A stretch of DNA of 38,552 nt from Lachnospiraceae bacterium. Lineage in GTDB: Bacteria > Bacillota > Clostridia > Lachnospirales > Lachnospiraceae. The notes beneath the pieces were generated by a model. The model saw nothing but the letters and a program-made list of their open reading frames with translations. It was not told the origin of the DNA and made no database searches. Location: contig BLMD01000145.1 in NCBI GenBank assembly GCA_011959925.1, forward strand, positions 1-38,552. Direction: 5' to 3'. Shown here one piece after another: positions 23,039 through 31,523 of this stretch; position 1 is the first letter of the stretch; each line of letters starts with the position of its first letter. The position numbers and the translations under genes were made by a program.

Positions 23039-24529
23039 TCACGCAAACACAGACAGTCCCTGCGTGATCCAATCCGTAATCGGCTGGGAACACATGCCAA
23101 GTACAACGTTCAATACCATAAAACACAGCAGCGTGAATGCATACAACCGGTTTTTCTTTATGGACACCGAAGGATATCTGCTTTCCATCGGCGTATAGAT
23201 CCGAATCACCGTTTTCATAAAATAGATGGCATTCAGCACGGTACTGACCGCAAGTACAATCAGTGCGGGAAGCATTTTCATATTACTCTGCACCGCAGCC
23301 TGGGAAAACAGCAGTTTGCTGATAAAACCGGAAAACAGCGGAATTCCCACCATGGAAAGCGATCCCACCGTAAACGCCAGTCCCGCCGCTACATTGCGGT
23401 ACGCCGATCCCGTCAGTTCGATAAACTGCGTCTTCTCACCGGAAACATCCGTAAGTCCCACACCGGAAACAAACAACAGCGATTTCGTTGCCGCATGCGA
23501 GAGGATGTGAAACACAGACGCCACCATGCCCGCCGTTGTTCCAAGTCCAAATCCCATATAAATATAGCCGATCTGCGCCACAGAAGAATACGAGATCATT
23601 CTCCGGATATCATTTTCCCGAATCGCGCTTGTAGACCCCATAATCATCCCGGCAAGCCCGAATACGAACAACACGTTGATAATCCGGCTGTTTACAAAAA
23701 TATCGAATCCGATGACGCGGTAAATGATTTTTATTAAAAGGAAAATATATCCCTTGGACACCAGGCTCGATAACATGGCAGCCGAAGATACCGTGGAATA
23801 GCCGTATGCATCCGGGAGCCATGCATGGAACGGAAACAGCGCGCTTTTGATCGCAAGTCCGACCACGATCAGCGCAATCGTCACAAGCAGCGGAATCATA
23901 TACGTACCGTTTGCCGCAATCTCCCGAACACTCTCCTGAATATAACTCATCAGAAGATGCCCCGTCATATCATACAGCATACAAAGCCCGATCAAAAACA
24001 GGCCGGAGCCGAGCAGGCTCATAATCATATATCTGGTCGCCGCCTCGATCGCCCGCCCGCTTTCCATAATCATGATCAGCCCGCATGCAGCAATCGTATT
24101 GATCTCCACAAATACATATGCCGTAAATAAATCGTTGGTGTATACCAAAGCAAGCAGCGAACTTAACAGCAAATCTACCATAATATAGTAGAGATTCTCC
24201 TTGCCGGGATCGACTTCTATCCGAAGTTTCCCGCGGCCTCCGTTTAAAGAAAACAACATGATTACGCAAAAAAACAGCGCCATGCCCGCTTCCAGCGAAC
24301 CGAAACGGATCTCGTTTCCAAACGGCGCCGGAAAATGCCCCATAACATAGACGTAGCTTTCTCCCGTCGTATACGTCAGATACAGCGTGGCGGCAGATAA
24401 ACACCCGACTGCCGTCACGACAAACGTATTCAGGCGCCTTGCCCCATTTCCTTTCAGTGCCGAACTGATGATTGCGGAAAACATTGCCAGCAGAATCGAA
24501 AGACAGGGAAAATTTCTTATGATTTCCAT
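23039..24529 (-). CDS. mrpD: MrpD/MbhH-type antiporter subunit
   Basis: A 496-aa, roughly 14-helix antiporter subunit immediately after MrpC, as in Mrp and Mbh operons. It has the membrane Glu in YVFVEINTIAACGL and the core motif AIKSALFPFHAWLPDAYGYSTVSSAAMLSSLVSKG. The ATG directly abuts the MrpC stop (TAAATG), with AGAAGG as ribosome site. Of the four antiporter-like subunits here, this one best fits the MrpD role by order and motif. Confidence 0.88.
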   Translation of the reverse strand: MEIIRNFPCLSILLAMFSAIISSALKGNGARRLNTFVVTAVGCLSAATLYLTYTTGESYVYVMGHFPAPFGNEIRFGSLEAGMALFFCVIMLFSLNGGRGKLRIEVDPGKENLYYIMVDLLLSSLLALVYTNDLFTAYVFVEINTIAACGLIMIMESGRAIEAATRYMIMSLLGSGLFLIGLCMLYDMTGHLLMSYIQESVREIAANGTYMIPLLVTIALIVVGLAIKSALFPFHAWLPDAYGYSTVSSAAMLSSLVSKGYIFLLIKIIYRVIGFDIFVNSRIINVLFVFGLAGMIMGSTSAIRENDIRRMISYSSVAQIGYIYMGFGLGTTAGMVASVFHILSHAATKSLLFVSGVGLTDVSGEKTQFIELTGSAYRNVAAGLAFTVGSLSMVGIPLFSGFISKLLFSQAAVQSNMKMLPALIVLAVSTVLNAIYFMKTVIRIYTPMESRYPSVSIKKNRLYAFTLLCFMVLNVVLGMCSQPITDWITQGLSVFA

Positions 24530-24904
24530 TTACAGCCCTTCTTTCTTTAATCTCATTGTAATCTCATCCAGATCCAGCGTATGGTATCTGCGGTACAGAC
24601 GGATGGTCAGCGAGAGCATCAGCGCCGTCACCGACACGGACACTACGATTCCGGTCAAAACCAGCCCGCTTGGCACAGGATTGATATAGGTATCGGGATC
24701 TAAATTGCCGTTCACCACGATCGGCGCAAAATGCCCCTCGATATAACCTTTCTCGGCAAGGAACAGATAAACGGCAGTATCCATAATGTTCAGCCCGATA
24801 ATTTTTTTAATCATGTTCTTCTGCAAAAGCAGGTTGGTAAAGCCGATTCCAAATAAAGCAACCGCCACGACTTCCGCATAATTTGCAAACAAATGCTCTC
24901 CCAT
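24530..24904 (-). CDS. mrpC: MrpC/NuoK-type subunit
   Basis: A 124-aa protein with three transmembrane helices, homologous to NuoK: FGIGFTNLLLQKNMIKKIIGLNIMDTAVYLFL, then PSGLVLTGIVVSVSVTALMLSLTIRLYRRYHTLDLDEI. The start at 24904 has GGAGGATT upstream and overlaps the previous stop (TAATG); the longer frame to 24952 lacks a ribosome site. It is essential for assembly and ion coupling in Mrp complexes. Confidence 0.88.
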   Translation of the reverse strand: MGEHLFANYAEVVAVALFGIGFTNLLLQKNMIKKIIGLNIMDTAVYLFLAEKGYIEGHFAPIVVNGNLDPDTYINPVPSGLVLTGIVVSVSVTALMLSLTIRLYRRYHTLDLDEITMRLKKEGL

Positions 24905-25866
24905 TATAATCCTCCTCTCCGAAACAGCGCATAAAATGCATACATGGTACACGCGACCTCGGAACCGACAAAAATATTGATCGGCAGCGTAATTCCCCCG
25001 CTCAAAATTTTGCCTGGCTCACCCAACGGAATCAGACAGTCCAGCCCGTTTGCCCCCGTCAGAAAATAATATGTCACAATACAGCCGTAACAGATCAGCG
25101 CCGTCACTTTTACGCATTTATATGCTTTCTCGTTGAAAAATTTCCCCATCTTATCAAATCCAAACGCCGTTACATACAAAATCATCCCGGCTCCGATCAT
25201 CGCACCTCCAGAAAACCCTCCGCCCGGCGAAAGATGTCCGTTTAAAATTATGTAAATCCCAAATAAGAACACAACCGGAACCAAAAGCGTTGCGATCATC
25301 TGTAAGATCACATCATTTTTCGGCTCAAATCCACGGTCGTTCGACTCCTTATTTTCCCGGATTTTATCTTCGTCTACCATCAGCATGATCATCACACAGC
25401 AGGTTGCGATAAACAGCACATTCGTTTCCCCAAACGTATCAAACGCACGGTACGATAAAATCATGCCCGTTACAATATTTACGGCTCCCGTATCTTTTAG
25501 CCCGTCCGTAATATATGTCTCCGACACCAGATTGTTAGTCGGCTTATCCTCCATTCCGACCGATGGCAGGTAGGAAACCGTGATCACCAGCAGGCTTACG
25601 ATCGCAATGCAGAACACAATACTGAAACACTTATACAGCACCTGAAAAAATTTCAGTTCCTTATTGTGGCTGCTGTCATAAACTTCTGCCAGCGCTTGCT
25701 GACGGTCTTTCATCCGCTCTTTCATGGTGGCTTCTTCTTCCACATACTCTTTCTGTGGCTTCATTTCCATATTGCCTACAAATGCGTCCTTTTCTCCGCC
25801 CATCCACCGAAAAAAATGAAACGCAAACGTTTTTTCATACTCACTCTGTTTCCTGATATGACTCAT
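24904..25866 (-). CDS. mrpB: Fused MbhE-MrpB (MbhF) subunit
   Basis: A 320-aa protein. A roughly 70-residue charged N-terminus (GGEKDAFVGNME, Lys/Glu-rich) precedes an MbhE-like domain (YLPSVG...YITDGLKDTGAVNIVTGMILSYRAFDTFGET, about residues 100-160). An MrpB domain of four helices follows (IYIILNGHLSPGGGFSGGAMIGAGMILY). In canonical Mrp systems MbhD/MbhE are the tail of MrpA; here MbhE is joined to MrpB instead. The ATG at 25866 has AGGGGGAG and overlaps the MbhD gene by 26 bases. The soluble N-terminal extension has no obvious family. Confidence 0.82.
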   Translation of the reverse strand: MSHIRKQSEYEKTFAFHFFRWMGGEKDAFVGNMEMKPQKEYVEEEATMKERMKDRQQALAEVYDSSHNKELKFFQVLYKCFSIVFCIAIVSLLVITVSYLPSVGMEDKPTNNLVSETYITDGLKDTGAVNIVTGMILSYRAFDTFGETNVLFIATCCVMIMLMVDEDKIRENKESNDRGFEPKNDVILQMIATLLVPVVFLFGIYIILNGHLSPGGGFSGGAMIGAGMILYVTAFGFDKMGKFFNEKAYKCVKVTALICYGCIVTYYFLTGANGLDCLIPLGEPGKILSGGITLPINIFVGSEVACTMYAFYALFRRGGL

Positions 25867-26125
25867 CGTTCTCCCCCTCTTTCGGCTCCTGCTGCAGCGC
25901 ATGGATCTTTTTCAGCGTAACAAAAAACAGTATGCTCGTTACGCCGGCACCTACGGCCGCTTCTGTGATCGCCAGGTCCGGCGATTCCAAAAGTATCCAG
26001 ATAATCGACATGATCAGGCTGTAAGACATAAATATCAGGATCGAATTTAAAAGATTTTTGGAAAAACTGACGGAAACCGCACAGACCACCAAAAATCCCA
26101 GCAAAATCATATTAAAGATCATCAT
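25841..26125 (-). CDS. mbhD: MbhD-like subunit (DUF4040, MrpA tail domain)
   Basis: A 94-aa, three-helix protein matching the MbhD/DUF4040 domain: LLESPDLAITEAAVGAGVTSILFFVTLKKI carries the characteristic PDLAITEAAVGAG motif. Ribosome site AGAGG nine bases upstream; it overlaps mrpG by 14 bases and the next gene by 26. As a stand-alone gene it follows the archaeal Mbh arrangement rather than the MrpA fusion of Bacillus. Confidence 0.87.
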   Translation of the reverse strand: MMIFNMILLGFLVVCAVSVSFSKNLLNSILIFMSYSLIMSIIWILLESPDLAITEAAVGAGVTSILFFVTLKKIHALQQEPKEGENDESYQETE

Positions 26126-26489
26126 GCTCGTTCGCCTCTCTTTCGGATTTTTTCCGCTTCCTCAAAATTACAATCCGGCAGTGATCCAGTACCCTCTTAT
26201 CGGTAAACATCTGCAATCGCGCAATCATATGCGAAGATACCGGAGACGCGCACCACAAAAACACAAGGACTAGAGCAAGCTTTGCCGTCGCCCAGTTAAA
26301 ACCGTTTGCAATCATAAGCCCAATCAGGCACAGCCCGATTCCCAGCGTATCCCCCGTCGCCGCAATCTGCATACGGTTTAACACATAATGAAACCGGTAG
26401 GTACCAAATATTTCCAGGAAAAAAATCGACATTCCAAACAAAAGACATCCTGCCGCCAGAAAAAACCGAATCCACTCAATAGCCTCCAA
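26112..26489 (-). CDS. mrpG: MrpG subunit
   Basis: A 125-aa, three-helix MrpG/MnhG protein with the family pattern FFLEIFGTYRFHYVLNRMQIAATGDTLGIGLCLIG and WCASPVSSHMIAR near residue 80. It uses a TTG start (26487-26489) behind GGAGGGGGAG and overlaps mrpF by 14 bases. The C-terminal 25 residues are highly charged. Confidence 0.88.
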   Translation of the reverse strand: MEAIEWIRFFLAAGCLLFGMSIFFLEIFGTYRFHYVLNRMQIAATGDTLGIGLCLIGLMIANGFNWATAKLALVLVFLWCASPVSSHMIARLQMFTDKRVLDHCRIVILRKRKKSEREANEHDDL

Positions 26490-26811
26490 ACTTCTCCCCC
26501 TCCTTCGTCTTCCATTCCATATATACGCCCATATATACTTTTGTCAGCACAATCACTGCAAGAAAACTGATCATTGCATAGATCAGGCAGATATCTACCA
26601 GATATCCTTCCTGCACCATAACCGCAAGAATCGCGATCGCCACTATAACCATGGTTCCCATCATATTGACGGCTACGATCCGGTCCGCCATACGCGGTCC
26701 GATCACCGCCCGGATCAGACATGCAAAAAACAATATAGCCAAAATTACCAAAAACACCAGAAACAGGATATGATACGCCTGCTCAAGCGATGCAATCCCA
26801 CTATTCATCAT
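26476..26811 (-). CDS. mrpF: MrpF subunit
   Basis: A 111-aa, three-helix MrpF/MnhF protein: FFACLIRAVIGPRMADRIVAVNMMGTMVIVAIAIL contains the conserved GP-x-x-ADRI-x-A motif, followed by YLVDICLIYAMISFLAVIVL. Tandem ATG codons (26811 and 26808) follow GGAGGGG. It overlaps mrpE by 11 bases. Confidence 0.9.
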   Translation of the reverse strand: MMNSGIASLEQAYHILFLVFLVILAILFFACLIRAVIGPRMADRIVAVNMMGTMVIVAIAILAVMVQEGYLVDICLIYAMISFLAVIVLTKVYMGVYMEWKTKEGEKFGGY

Positions 26812-27301
26812 GTCCCCTCCGTTTCTTTAAAAACTCTTCATCCATTGCTTCCATCTTTCGCAGCATACGGACAAATATACTCTCGTCGATTCCTTCGATC
26901 AATGTTTCATCCAGCGCATGTACGATCAATTCGTCTTCCTCTAACGCCACCGTGATTGTCCCCGGCGTAAGCGTAATGGAATTTGCCAGCGCCACTCTTG
27001 CCGCCCTGGATTTTAAATCGGTCCGAAACCTTACGATCACAGGATCCACTTCATTTCTAACGCTGAGCGAGAGACGTATGGCATCCATATTTGCCTTAAT
27101 GATTTCCCAGATCAAAATCAGAATATATGCCAGAATATACGGCAGCTTCCGCATCAGCAGCAGATCCTTTTGAGGGGAATAATCCAGAAACCGACAGACA
27201 AACGCATACAAAACGCCGGCAATGATAACTCCGAAACAGACAATTTCCAGGTTGAACTGCCCGTTTAACATAATCCACAATAACAAAAATATAATATACA
27301 T
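26801..27301 (-). CDS. mrpE: MrpE subunit
   Basis: A 166-aa MrpE/MnhE protein: two or three N-terminal helices, then the family core YILILIWEIIKANMDAIRLSL and SRAARVALANSITLTPGTITV, followed by an acidic domain (EEDELIVHALDE). It is the first gene of the ten-gene antiporter operon. The ATG at 27301 has GAAAG close by and GGGAG about 12 bases upstream. Regulation is not evident beyond a weak promoter candidate. Confidence 0.88.
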   Translation of the reverse strand: MYIIFLLLWIMLNGQFNLEIVCFGVIIAGVLYAFVCRFLDYSPQKDLLLMRKLPYILAYILILIWEIIKANMDAIRLSLSVRNEVDPVIVRFRTDLKSRAARVALANSITLTPGTITVALEEDELIVHALDETLIEGIDESIFVRMLRKMEAMDEEFLKKRRGHDE

Positions 27302-27374
27302 CTTCTTTCACACTCCCACAATAATTTACCTCTTTAATAGGAAGAAATCAAGTGAATAATGCTTTTTTTTACAT

Positions 27375-27402
27375 TTTATAAGTGCCGATTTCCAAAATGC
27401 AA
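27375..27402 (-). promoter_or_regulatory. Weak candidate promoter of the Mrp-like operon
   Basis: Minus-strand TTGCAT (27397-27402), a 16-bp spacer and TATAAA (27375-27380) would give a leader of about 65 bases. The -35 match is poor. A TTGATT/TAAATT pair closer to the gene is an alternative. Confidence 0.3.
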
Positions 27403-27432
27403 ACCGGAGCGTCTGTTTTCGGATGCATATGT

Positions 27433-27457
27433 AAAAGAGCCGGAGTGCTCCGGCTCT
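27433..27457 (-). terminator. Terminator of the 4-hydroxybutyrate / transketolase operon
   Basis: The self-complementary arms AGAGCCGGAG and CTCCGGCTCT (27436-27457) form a tight hairpin. On the minus strand it is followed by TTTT. It lies about 90 bases after the CoA-transferase stop and separates the two operons. Confidence 0.7.
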
Positions 27458-27545
27458 CTGATAGGTCTGATAGGATAGAGATATTTGTATATTAAGTCAG
27501 TCACCCAGGCTTCATCCCTGCCGTGAACCTTCTCCTGCAGATGCT

Positions 27546-28850
27546 CTACACATCGTAACGGCAGCAAAACCGCCGCTCAAATTCCTCCGCCAGCGTCCGT
27601 CGGAATTTCGGATGTGCAATACGAATCAGCGCCCTTGCCCGGTCTCTGAGCGTCTTTCCCCTAAGATGGGCAATGCCGTACTCCGTCACAATATAATCCA
27701 CATCCGTCCGCGATGTAGTCACGGCAGCCCCTTCATCCAGCACGGAGACAATTTTGGAAATCTTTCCTTTTGCCGCCGTCGACGCAATGGCGATGACGGA
27801 ACGACCGCCCCTGCTTAGCCTTGCGCCCCGGACAAAATCCAACTGTCCGCCGATGCCGCTGATCTGCGTCAGCCCGACGCTTTCCGATGCCACCTGTCCC
27901 GTCAGATCCACCTGTACGCAGGAATTGATCGACACCAGATGATCGTTTTGCCCGATCACATACGGATCGTTCACATACTCTACCGGCATAAGTGCAATGG
28001 ATGGATTATCGTCTGCATAATCATACAGCCGCTTTGTTCCCATCAGAAACGTCGCCACGGTTTTCCCCGGATGCAGCGTTTTCCTGGCATTTGTGATCAC
28101 GCCGCGCGTAATCAGCTCCACTACGCCGTCCGAAACCATTTCCGAATGAATGCCCAGGTCTTTTTTATCCTTCAAAAACAGCAGCACCGCATCCGGGATC
28201 GCTCCGATGCCAAGCTGCAGCGTATCGCCGTCATGAATCAGCTTTGCACAGTTCTCACCGATTGCCTGTTCCGTTTCTCCAATTACCGGCGGGGTAAGTT
28301 CCAGAATTGGACGGTTGATCTCTACAAAGCTGTCAATCTCGGATACATGAAGCTGCGTGTCTCCGTGCGTCCGCGGCATACTGCCGTTTACCTGGGCAAT
28401 CACGTACTTCGCCTTTTTGACTGCCGCAAGGGTATAATCTACGGAAATGCCCAGGCTTACATATCCGTGCCGATCCGGCGGGGAAACCTGAATGAGCGCC
28501 GCGTCTACCGGAAGCATTCCACCAAACAGACCCGGAATCTCATGAAAACAGCAGGGGGTGAAATCTCCCCGCCCCTCTTTTACGGCAGTTTTTGTATACG
28601 GACCCAGAAAAAATGCATTGAGCCGGAAATGCCCTTCCATGTCCGCATCTGCAAACCGGGCGTTTCCCATCGGCACAAGCTGCACGATCTCCGCATGTTT
28701 AAAATGCTCTTTCTGCCTTACCAGCTCATCCGTTAATGCAATCGGCACACCGGCGGCATGCGCCAGCACAATACGCCCGCCGGGTGCAATCCGCCGGATT
28801 GCCGCGCCTGCATTCGTCTTCCGTTTCTCATATACGTTCTGCCATTCCAT
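27546..28850 (-). CDS. abfT: 4-hydroxybutyrate CoA-transferase
   Basis: A 434-aa family I CoA-transferase of the acetyl-CoA hydrolase/transferase group, moving CoA from acetyl- or butyryl-CoA to 4-hydroxybutyrate. The catalytic Glu is E237 in GIHSEMVSDG, equivalent to E238 of the Clostridium aminobutyricum enzyme. The oxyanion/glycine loop QISGIGGQLDFVRGA and the C-terminal VTEYGIAHLRGKTLRDRARALI are also present. GGAGGCGG precedes the ATG. It follows the dehydratase AbfD by 18 bases; the combination strongly supports the 4-hydroxybutyrate assignment over generic acetate transfer. Confidence 0.88.
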   Translation of the reverse strand: MEWQNVYEKRKTNAGAAIRRIAPGGRIVLAHAAGVPIALTDELVRQKEHFKHAEIVQLVPMGNARFADADMEGHFRLNAFFLGPYTKTAVKEGRGDFTPCCFHEIPGLFGGMLPVDAALIQVSPPDRHGYVSLGISVDYTLAAVKKAKYVIAQVNGSMPRTHGDTQLHVSEIDSFVEINRPILELTPPVIGETEQAIGENCAKLIHDGDTLQLGIGAIPDAVLLFLKDKKDLGIHSEMVSDGVVELITRGVITNARKTLHPGKTVATFLMGTKRLYDYADDNPSIALMPVEYVNDPYVIGQNDHLVSINSCVQVDLTGQVASESVGLTQISGIGGQLDFVRGARLSRGGRSVIAIASTAAKGKISKIVSVLDEGAAVTTSRTDVDYIVTEYGIAHLRGKTLRDRARALIRIAHPKFRRTLAEEFERRFCCRYDV

Positions 28851-28868
28851 ATCGTCCGCCTCCGTCCA

Positions 28869-30320
28869 TCAATCCTTTATTTTTGCAATTTTCTTTGCCA
28901 TCTCTTTTTTCTTGGGCAGGTCTCCCTGGCGGGAAATCATGATCCGCTGCGCCTGCGGGCTTCCGGCTCCGTGCAGCGATTCCGTACGGTATCCGACCGC
29001 CGCCGTTCCAAGACAGAGATTTTCGATCAGCCGCAGAATGCGGATACGGTCTTCCACGCTGACGTCCTTTGCGCCTTTTAGATATTTTTCGACATAGGGT
29101 CCCGTCACCGGATCGCGGAAATCCGCCTCGGAAGGCGCCGTTACCATGATACCGCCCGCAATATCTTCCGCCAGGCGGGAAATCTCATACGGAAATCTGG
29201 TCACATTCTGCTTGCAGACATTGGCAAGCAGAAGATCGATCATATAATTGCCCGCCTCCGTTGGTTTTCCCTCTGCGGAACAGGCAATGCCGCAGCAATA
29301 TAAGCTTTCATTTAAATGCGTCATCTCAATCAGCTTATCTTTGATATGGGACGCTTTTGCGCATCCGTTGCAGTCCGCCGCAACCGCAGCCGCCCCGATC
29401 AGCACGTCCCCGACGCCCGCTTTACATCCGCCGTAGCTTTGTCTGTGGTATCCGGCAAACCGCTCTACCAGCACTCCCGCATACTCAGTTTCTCCGTTTA
29501 AGAAAATCCGCTCATTCGGCACAAACACATCGTTAAATACCACCAGAGCTTCCACGCCGCCGAATTCGCTGTTTCCCACATCCAGCTCGCTGCCCTCCAT
29601 TTTTCTGGTATCGCAGGACTGTCTTCCGATAATCATCAAAATCCCTTCCGTATCCGTAGGCACGGCAAACGCCACGGCATAATCTTTATCCTCCGGCTTC
29701 ATGGAAACCGTCGGCATCACGATCATTTCCTGGGAATTAATGGCGCCTGTCTGATGCGCTTTCGCGCCCCGTACGACGATGCCGTCTTCCCTGCGCTCCA
29801 CTACACGCAGATACAGATCCGGATCTTCCTGTGCATGCGGCGCAAGCCCTCTGTCCCCTTTCGGGTCCGTCATTGCACCGTCTACCGTCAGATCGTTCTC
29901 CTGGCAGTATTTCGCATATTCGATAAAATTTTTGTGATAGCTGCTCCCGTATTTCTGATCCGTTTCAAACGTCGTACTGAATACGGCGTTAAACGCATCC
30001 ATCCCGACGCATCTCTGGAAACAGGCGCCTGTCTGCTGTCCCAAGAGACGCTGCATCTTCACTTTGTCCATCAAATCTTTTGTACTTTGATGAATATGTA
30101 AAAAACGATTGATCTTCTTTCCCGTCAGCGAAGACGTCGCTGTCATAAGCTCCTCATACTGCGGATCCTGCGCAAGGTCATACGTCGCCTTTACGGAATT
30201 TAACGACGGCCGTAAAATCGGATGGTCCGCAGGACATGCAATCTTCTTTCCAAACATATATACGTTAAGGTTCAGCTTTCGTATGCTCTCCACATACTCC
30301 TCCCCTGTCATAAGCGCCAT
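28869..30320 (-). CDS. abfD: 4-hydroxybutyryl-CoA dehydratase / vinylacetyl-CoA isomerase
   Basis: A 483-aa flavin and 4Fe-4S enzyme that dehydrates 4-hydroxybutyryl-CoA to crotonyl-CoA by a radical mechanism. All four cluster ligands known from C. aminobutyricum AbfD (C99, C103, H292, C299) are present at C100, C104, H292 and C299, in GACFQRC and YHRQSYGGC. FAD-binding segments of the acyl-CoA-dehydrogenase-like fold are intact. The start is 30320, with AAAGGAGA upstream; the longer frame to 30383 adds an unrelated 21 residues. Oxygen-sensitive in characterised members, consistent with a strict anaerobe. Confidence 0.93.
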   Translation of the reverse strand: MALMTGEEYVESIRKLNLNVYMFGKKIACPADHPILRPSLNSVKATYDLAQDPQYEELMTATSSLTGKKINRFLHIHQSTKDLMDKVKMQRLLGQQTGACFQRCVGMDAFNAVFSTTFETDQKYGSSYHKNFIEYAKYCQENDLTVDGAMTDPKGDRGLAPHAQEDPDLYLRVVERREDGIVVRGAKAHQTGAINSQEMIVMPTVSMKPEDKDYAVAFAVPTDTEGILMIIGRQSCDTRKMEGSELDVGNSEFGGVEALVVFNDVFVPNERIFLNGETEYAGVLVERFAGYHRQSYGGCKAGVGDVLIGAAAVAADCNGCAKASHIKDKLIEMTHLNESLYCCGIACSAEGKPTEAGNYMIDLLLANVCKQNVTRFPYEISRLAEDIAGGIMVTAPSEADFRDPVTGPYVEKYLKGAKDVSVEDRIRILRLIENLCLGTAAVGYRTESLHGAGSPQAQRIMISRQGDLPKKKEMAKKIAKIKD

Positions 30321-30386
30321 AATATTCTCTCCTTTCGTTACATTATTTATTGTGCTGCTTTCCAGCACATAAAGGGATACCATACT

Positions 30387-31523
30387 CTACAGGCATCTCC
30401 GGTAAATTTCCCTGATTTCCTCCTGTGTCAGTTCCGCATAATTATTTGCCAAAAGCCTCTGCTGGTTTTTGACCGTACTTTGGGCGAATACATCCAGATC
30501 CTCTCTCTGCGCGCCGTAATCCGACATTGGACGGCGGGCAAGCACGTTCTGCAAAAGCTCCTCCAAAAGAGAAATACCGTCCTCCTTTGTCTCTTCCCCG
30601 GCAAATCCTTCTCTGCACAAAATCTCCCGAACCATCTGCTCAAACACGGCTATCTTGCCTTTCGGCTTCTTTGTCTGATACATCCGCAGCACTTCCGTAA
30701 AAAACTGATAATTGCTTTCTCCGTGCGGCACATGGTATTTACCGCCGAACGCATAGCTCATCGCATGTACGGCGGCGCAGCCGCTGTTTGAAAATGCGAT
30801 TCCCGCATATGTACTTGCCCTTAGATATGCTTCTTTCTCTTCTTTCCAGACATCCGTTCCATATGCCGCTATCTTTCCATATCCCCACAGGATTATTTCA
30901 ACCGCCTGCTTGGAATACAGCTCCGTAAACGGCGTAGCTTTCGGGCTGAGATAGGATTCTGCCGCATGTACCAGAGCGTCGATCGAACTGGTGGCAAATA
31001 CTTTATACGGAAGACTTTCTAAAAATTCCGGAATCAGAACCGCAGCATCCGCATACATCGCTTCCGACACCAGTCCCTGTTTCGTACCGAGCGCCAGCCG
31101 GTTTAGAATCGCAATATTCGTCACTTCACTTCCGGTTCCGCAGGTCGTAGGCACGATCACAAGCGTCTGGTTTTTTTTCAGGTCAGCCATATGTGCATAC
31201 ATCTGATCTATCGTATCCTGCCCTTTTAGCACAAGCGCTTTTGCCAGGTCAATGATCGTACCGCCTCCGATCGCAATGATACGGCTGCAGTCTCTTTTTT
31301 GCACTTCTTCCAAAAGCGCCTGTGCCATCTCATCTGTCGGTTCTCCCTGTCCGTATTTCTCCTGAAAAATGACAGAACTCTTCAGGCGTTCCGTTTCGAT
31401 GACCGGACGGTATATGTATTCGTTTGTCAGTATCAAATCATCCGCCCCGACCGCAAACGCTTCTGCAAATGTATGAAAATCTGAAAACTCCCAGATTTCC
31501 GGACGAATCAACAGCTGTTTCAT
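30387..31523 (-). CDS. 4hbD: 4-hydroxybutyrate dehydrogenase (iron-containing ADH family)
   Basis: A 378-aa group III alcohol dehydrogenase, NAD-dependent, interconverting succinate semialdehyde and 4-hydroxybutyrate. Visible motifs: the dinucleotide loop GGGTIIDLAKAL, PTTCGTGSEVTNIAI, and metal ligands D182, H186 (DALVHAAE), H253 and H267 (AVHAMSYAFGGKYHVPHGESN). The start overlaps the transketolase stop (ATGA) with AAAGGAGAG upstream. Position directly before abfD supports this substrate. No succinyl-CoA reductase is seen in the window, so the source of the semialdehyde lies elsewhere or differs. Confidence 0.85.
   Translation of the reverse strand: MKQLLIRPEIWEFSDFHTFAEAFAVGADDLILTNEYIYRPVIETERLKSSVIFQEKYGQGEPTDEMAQALLEEVQKRDCSRIIAIGGGTIIDLAKALVLKGQDTIDQMYAHMADLKKNQTLVIVPTTCGTGSEVTNIAILNRLALGTKQGLVSEAMYADAAVLIPEFLESLPYKVFATSSIDALVHAAESYLSPKATPFTELYSKQAVEIILWGYGKIAAYGTDVWKEEKEAYLRASTYAGIAFSNSGCAAVHAMSYAFGGKYHVPHGESNYQFFTEVLRMYQTKKPKGKIAVFEQMVREILCREGFAGEETKEDGISLLEELLQNVLARRPMSDYGAQREDLDVFAQSTVKNQQRLLANNYAELTQEEIREIYRRCL

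Noticed and set aside
22904-23737. A 277-codon plus-strand ORF
   Set aside because: It spans two real antiporter genes in antisense, with no ribosome site or domain.
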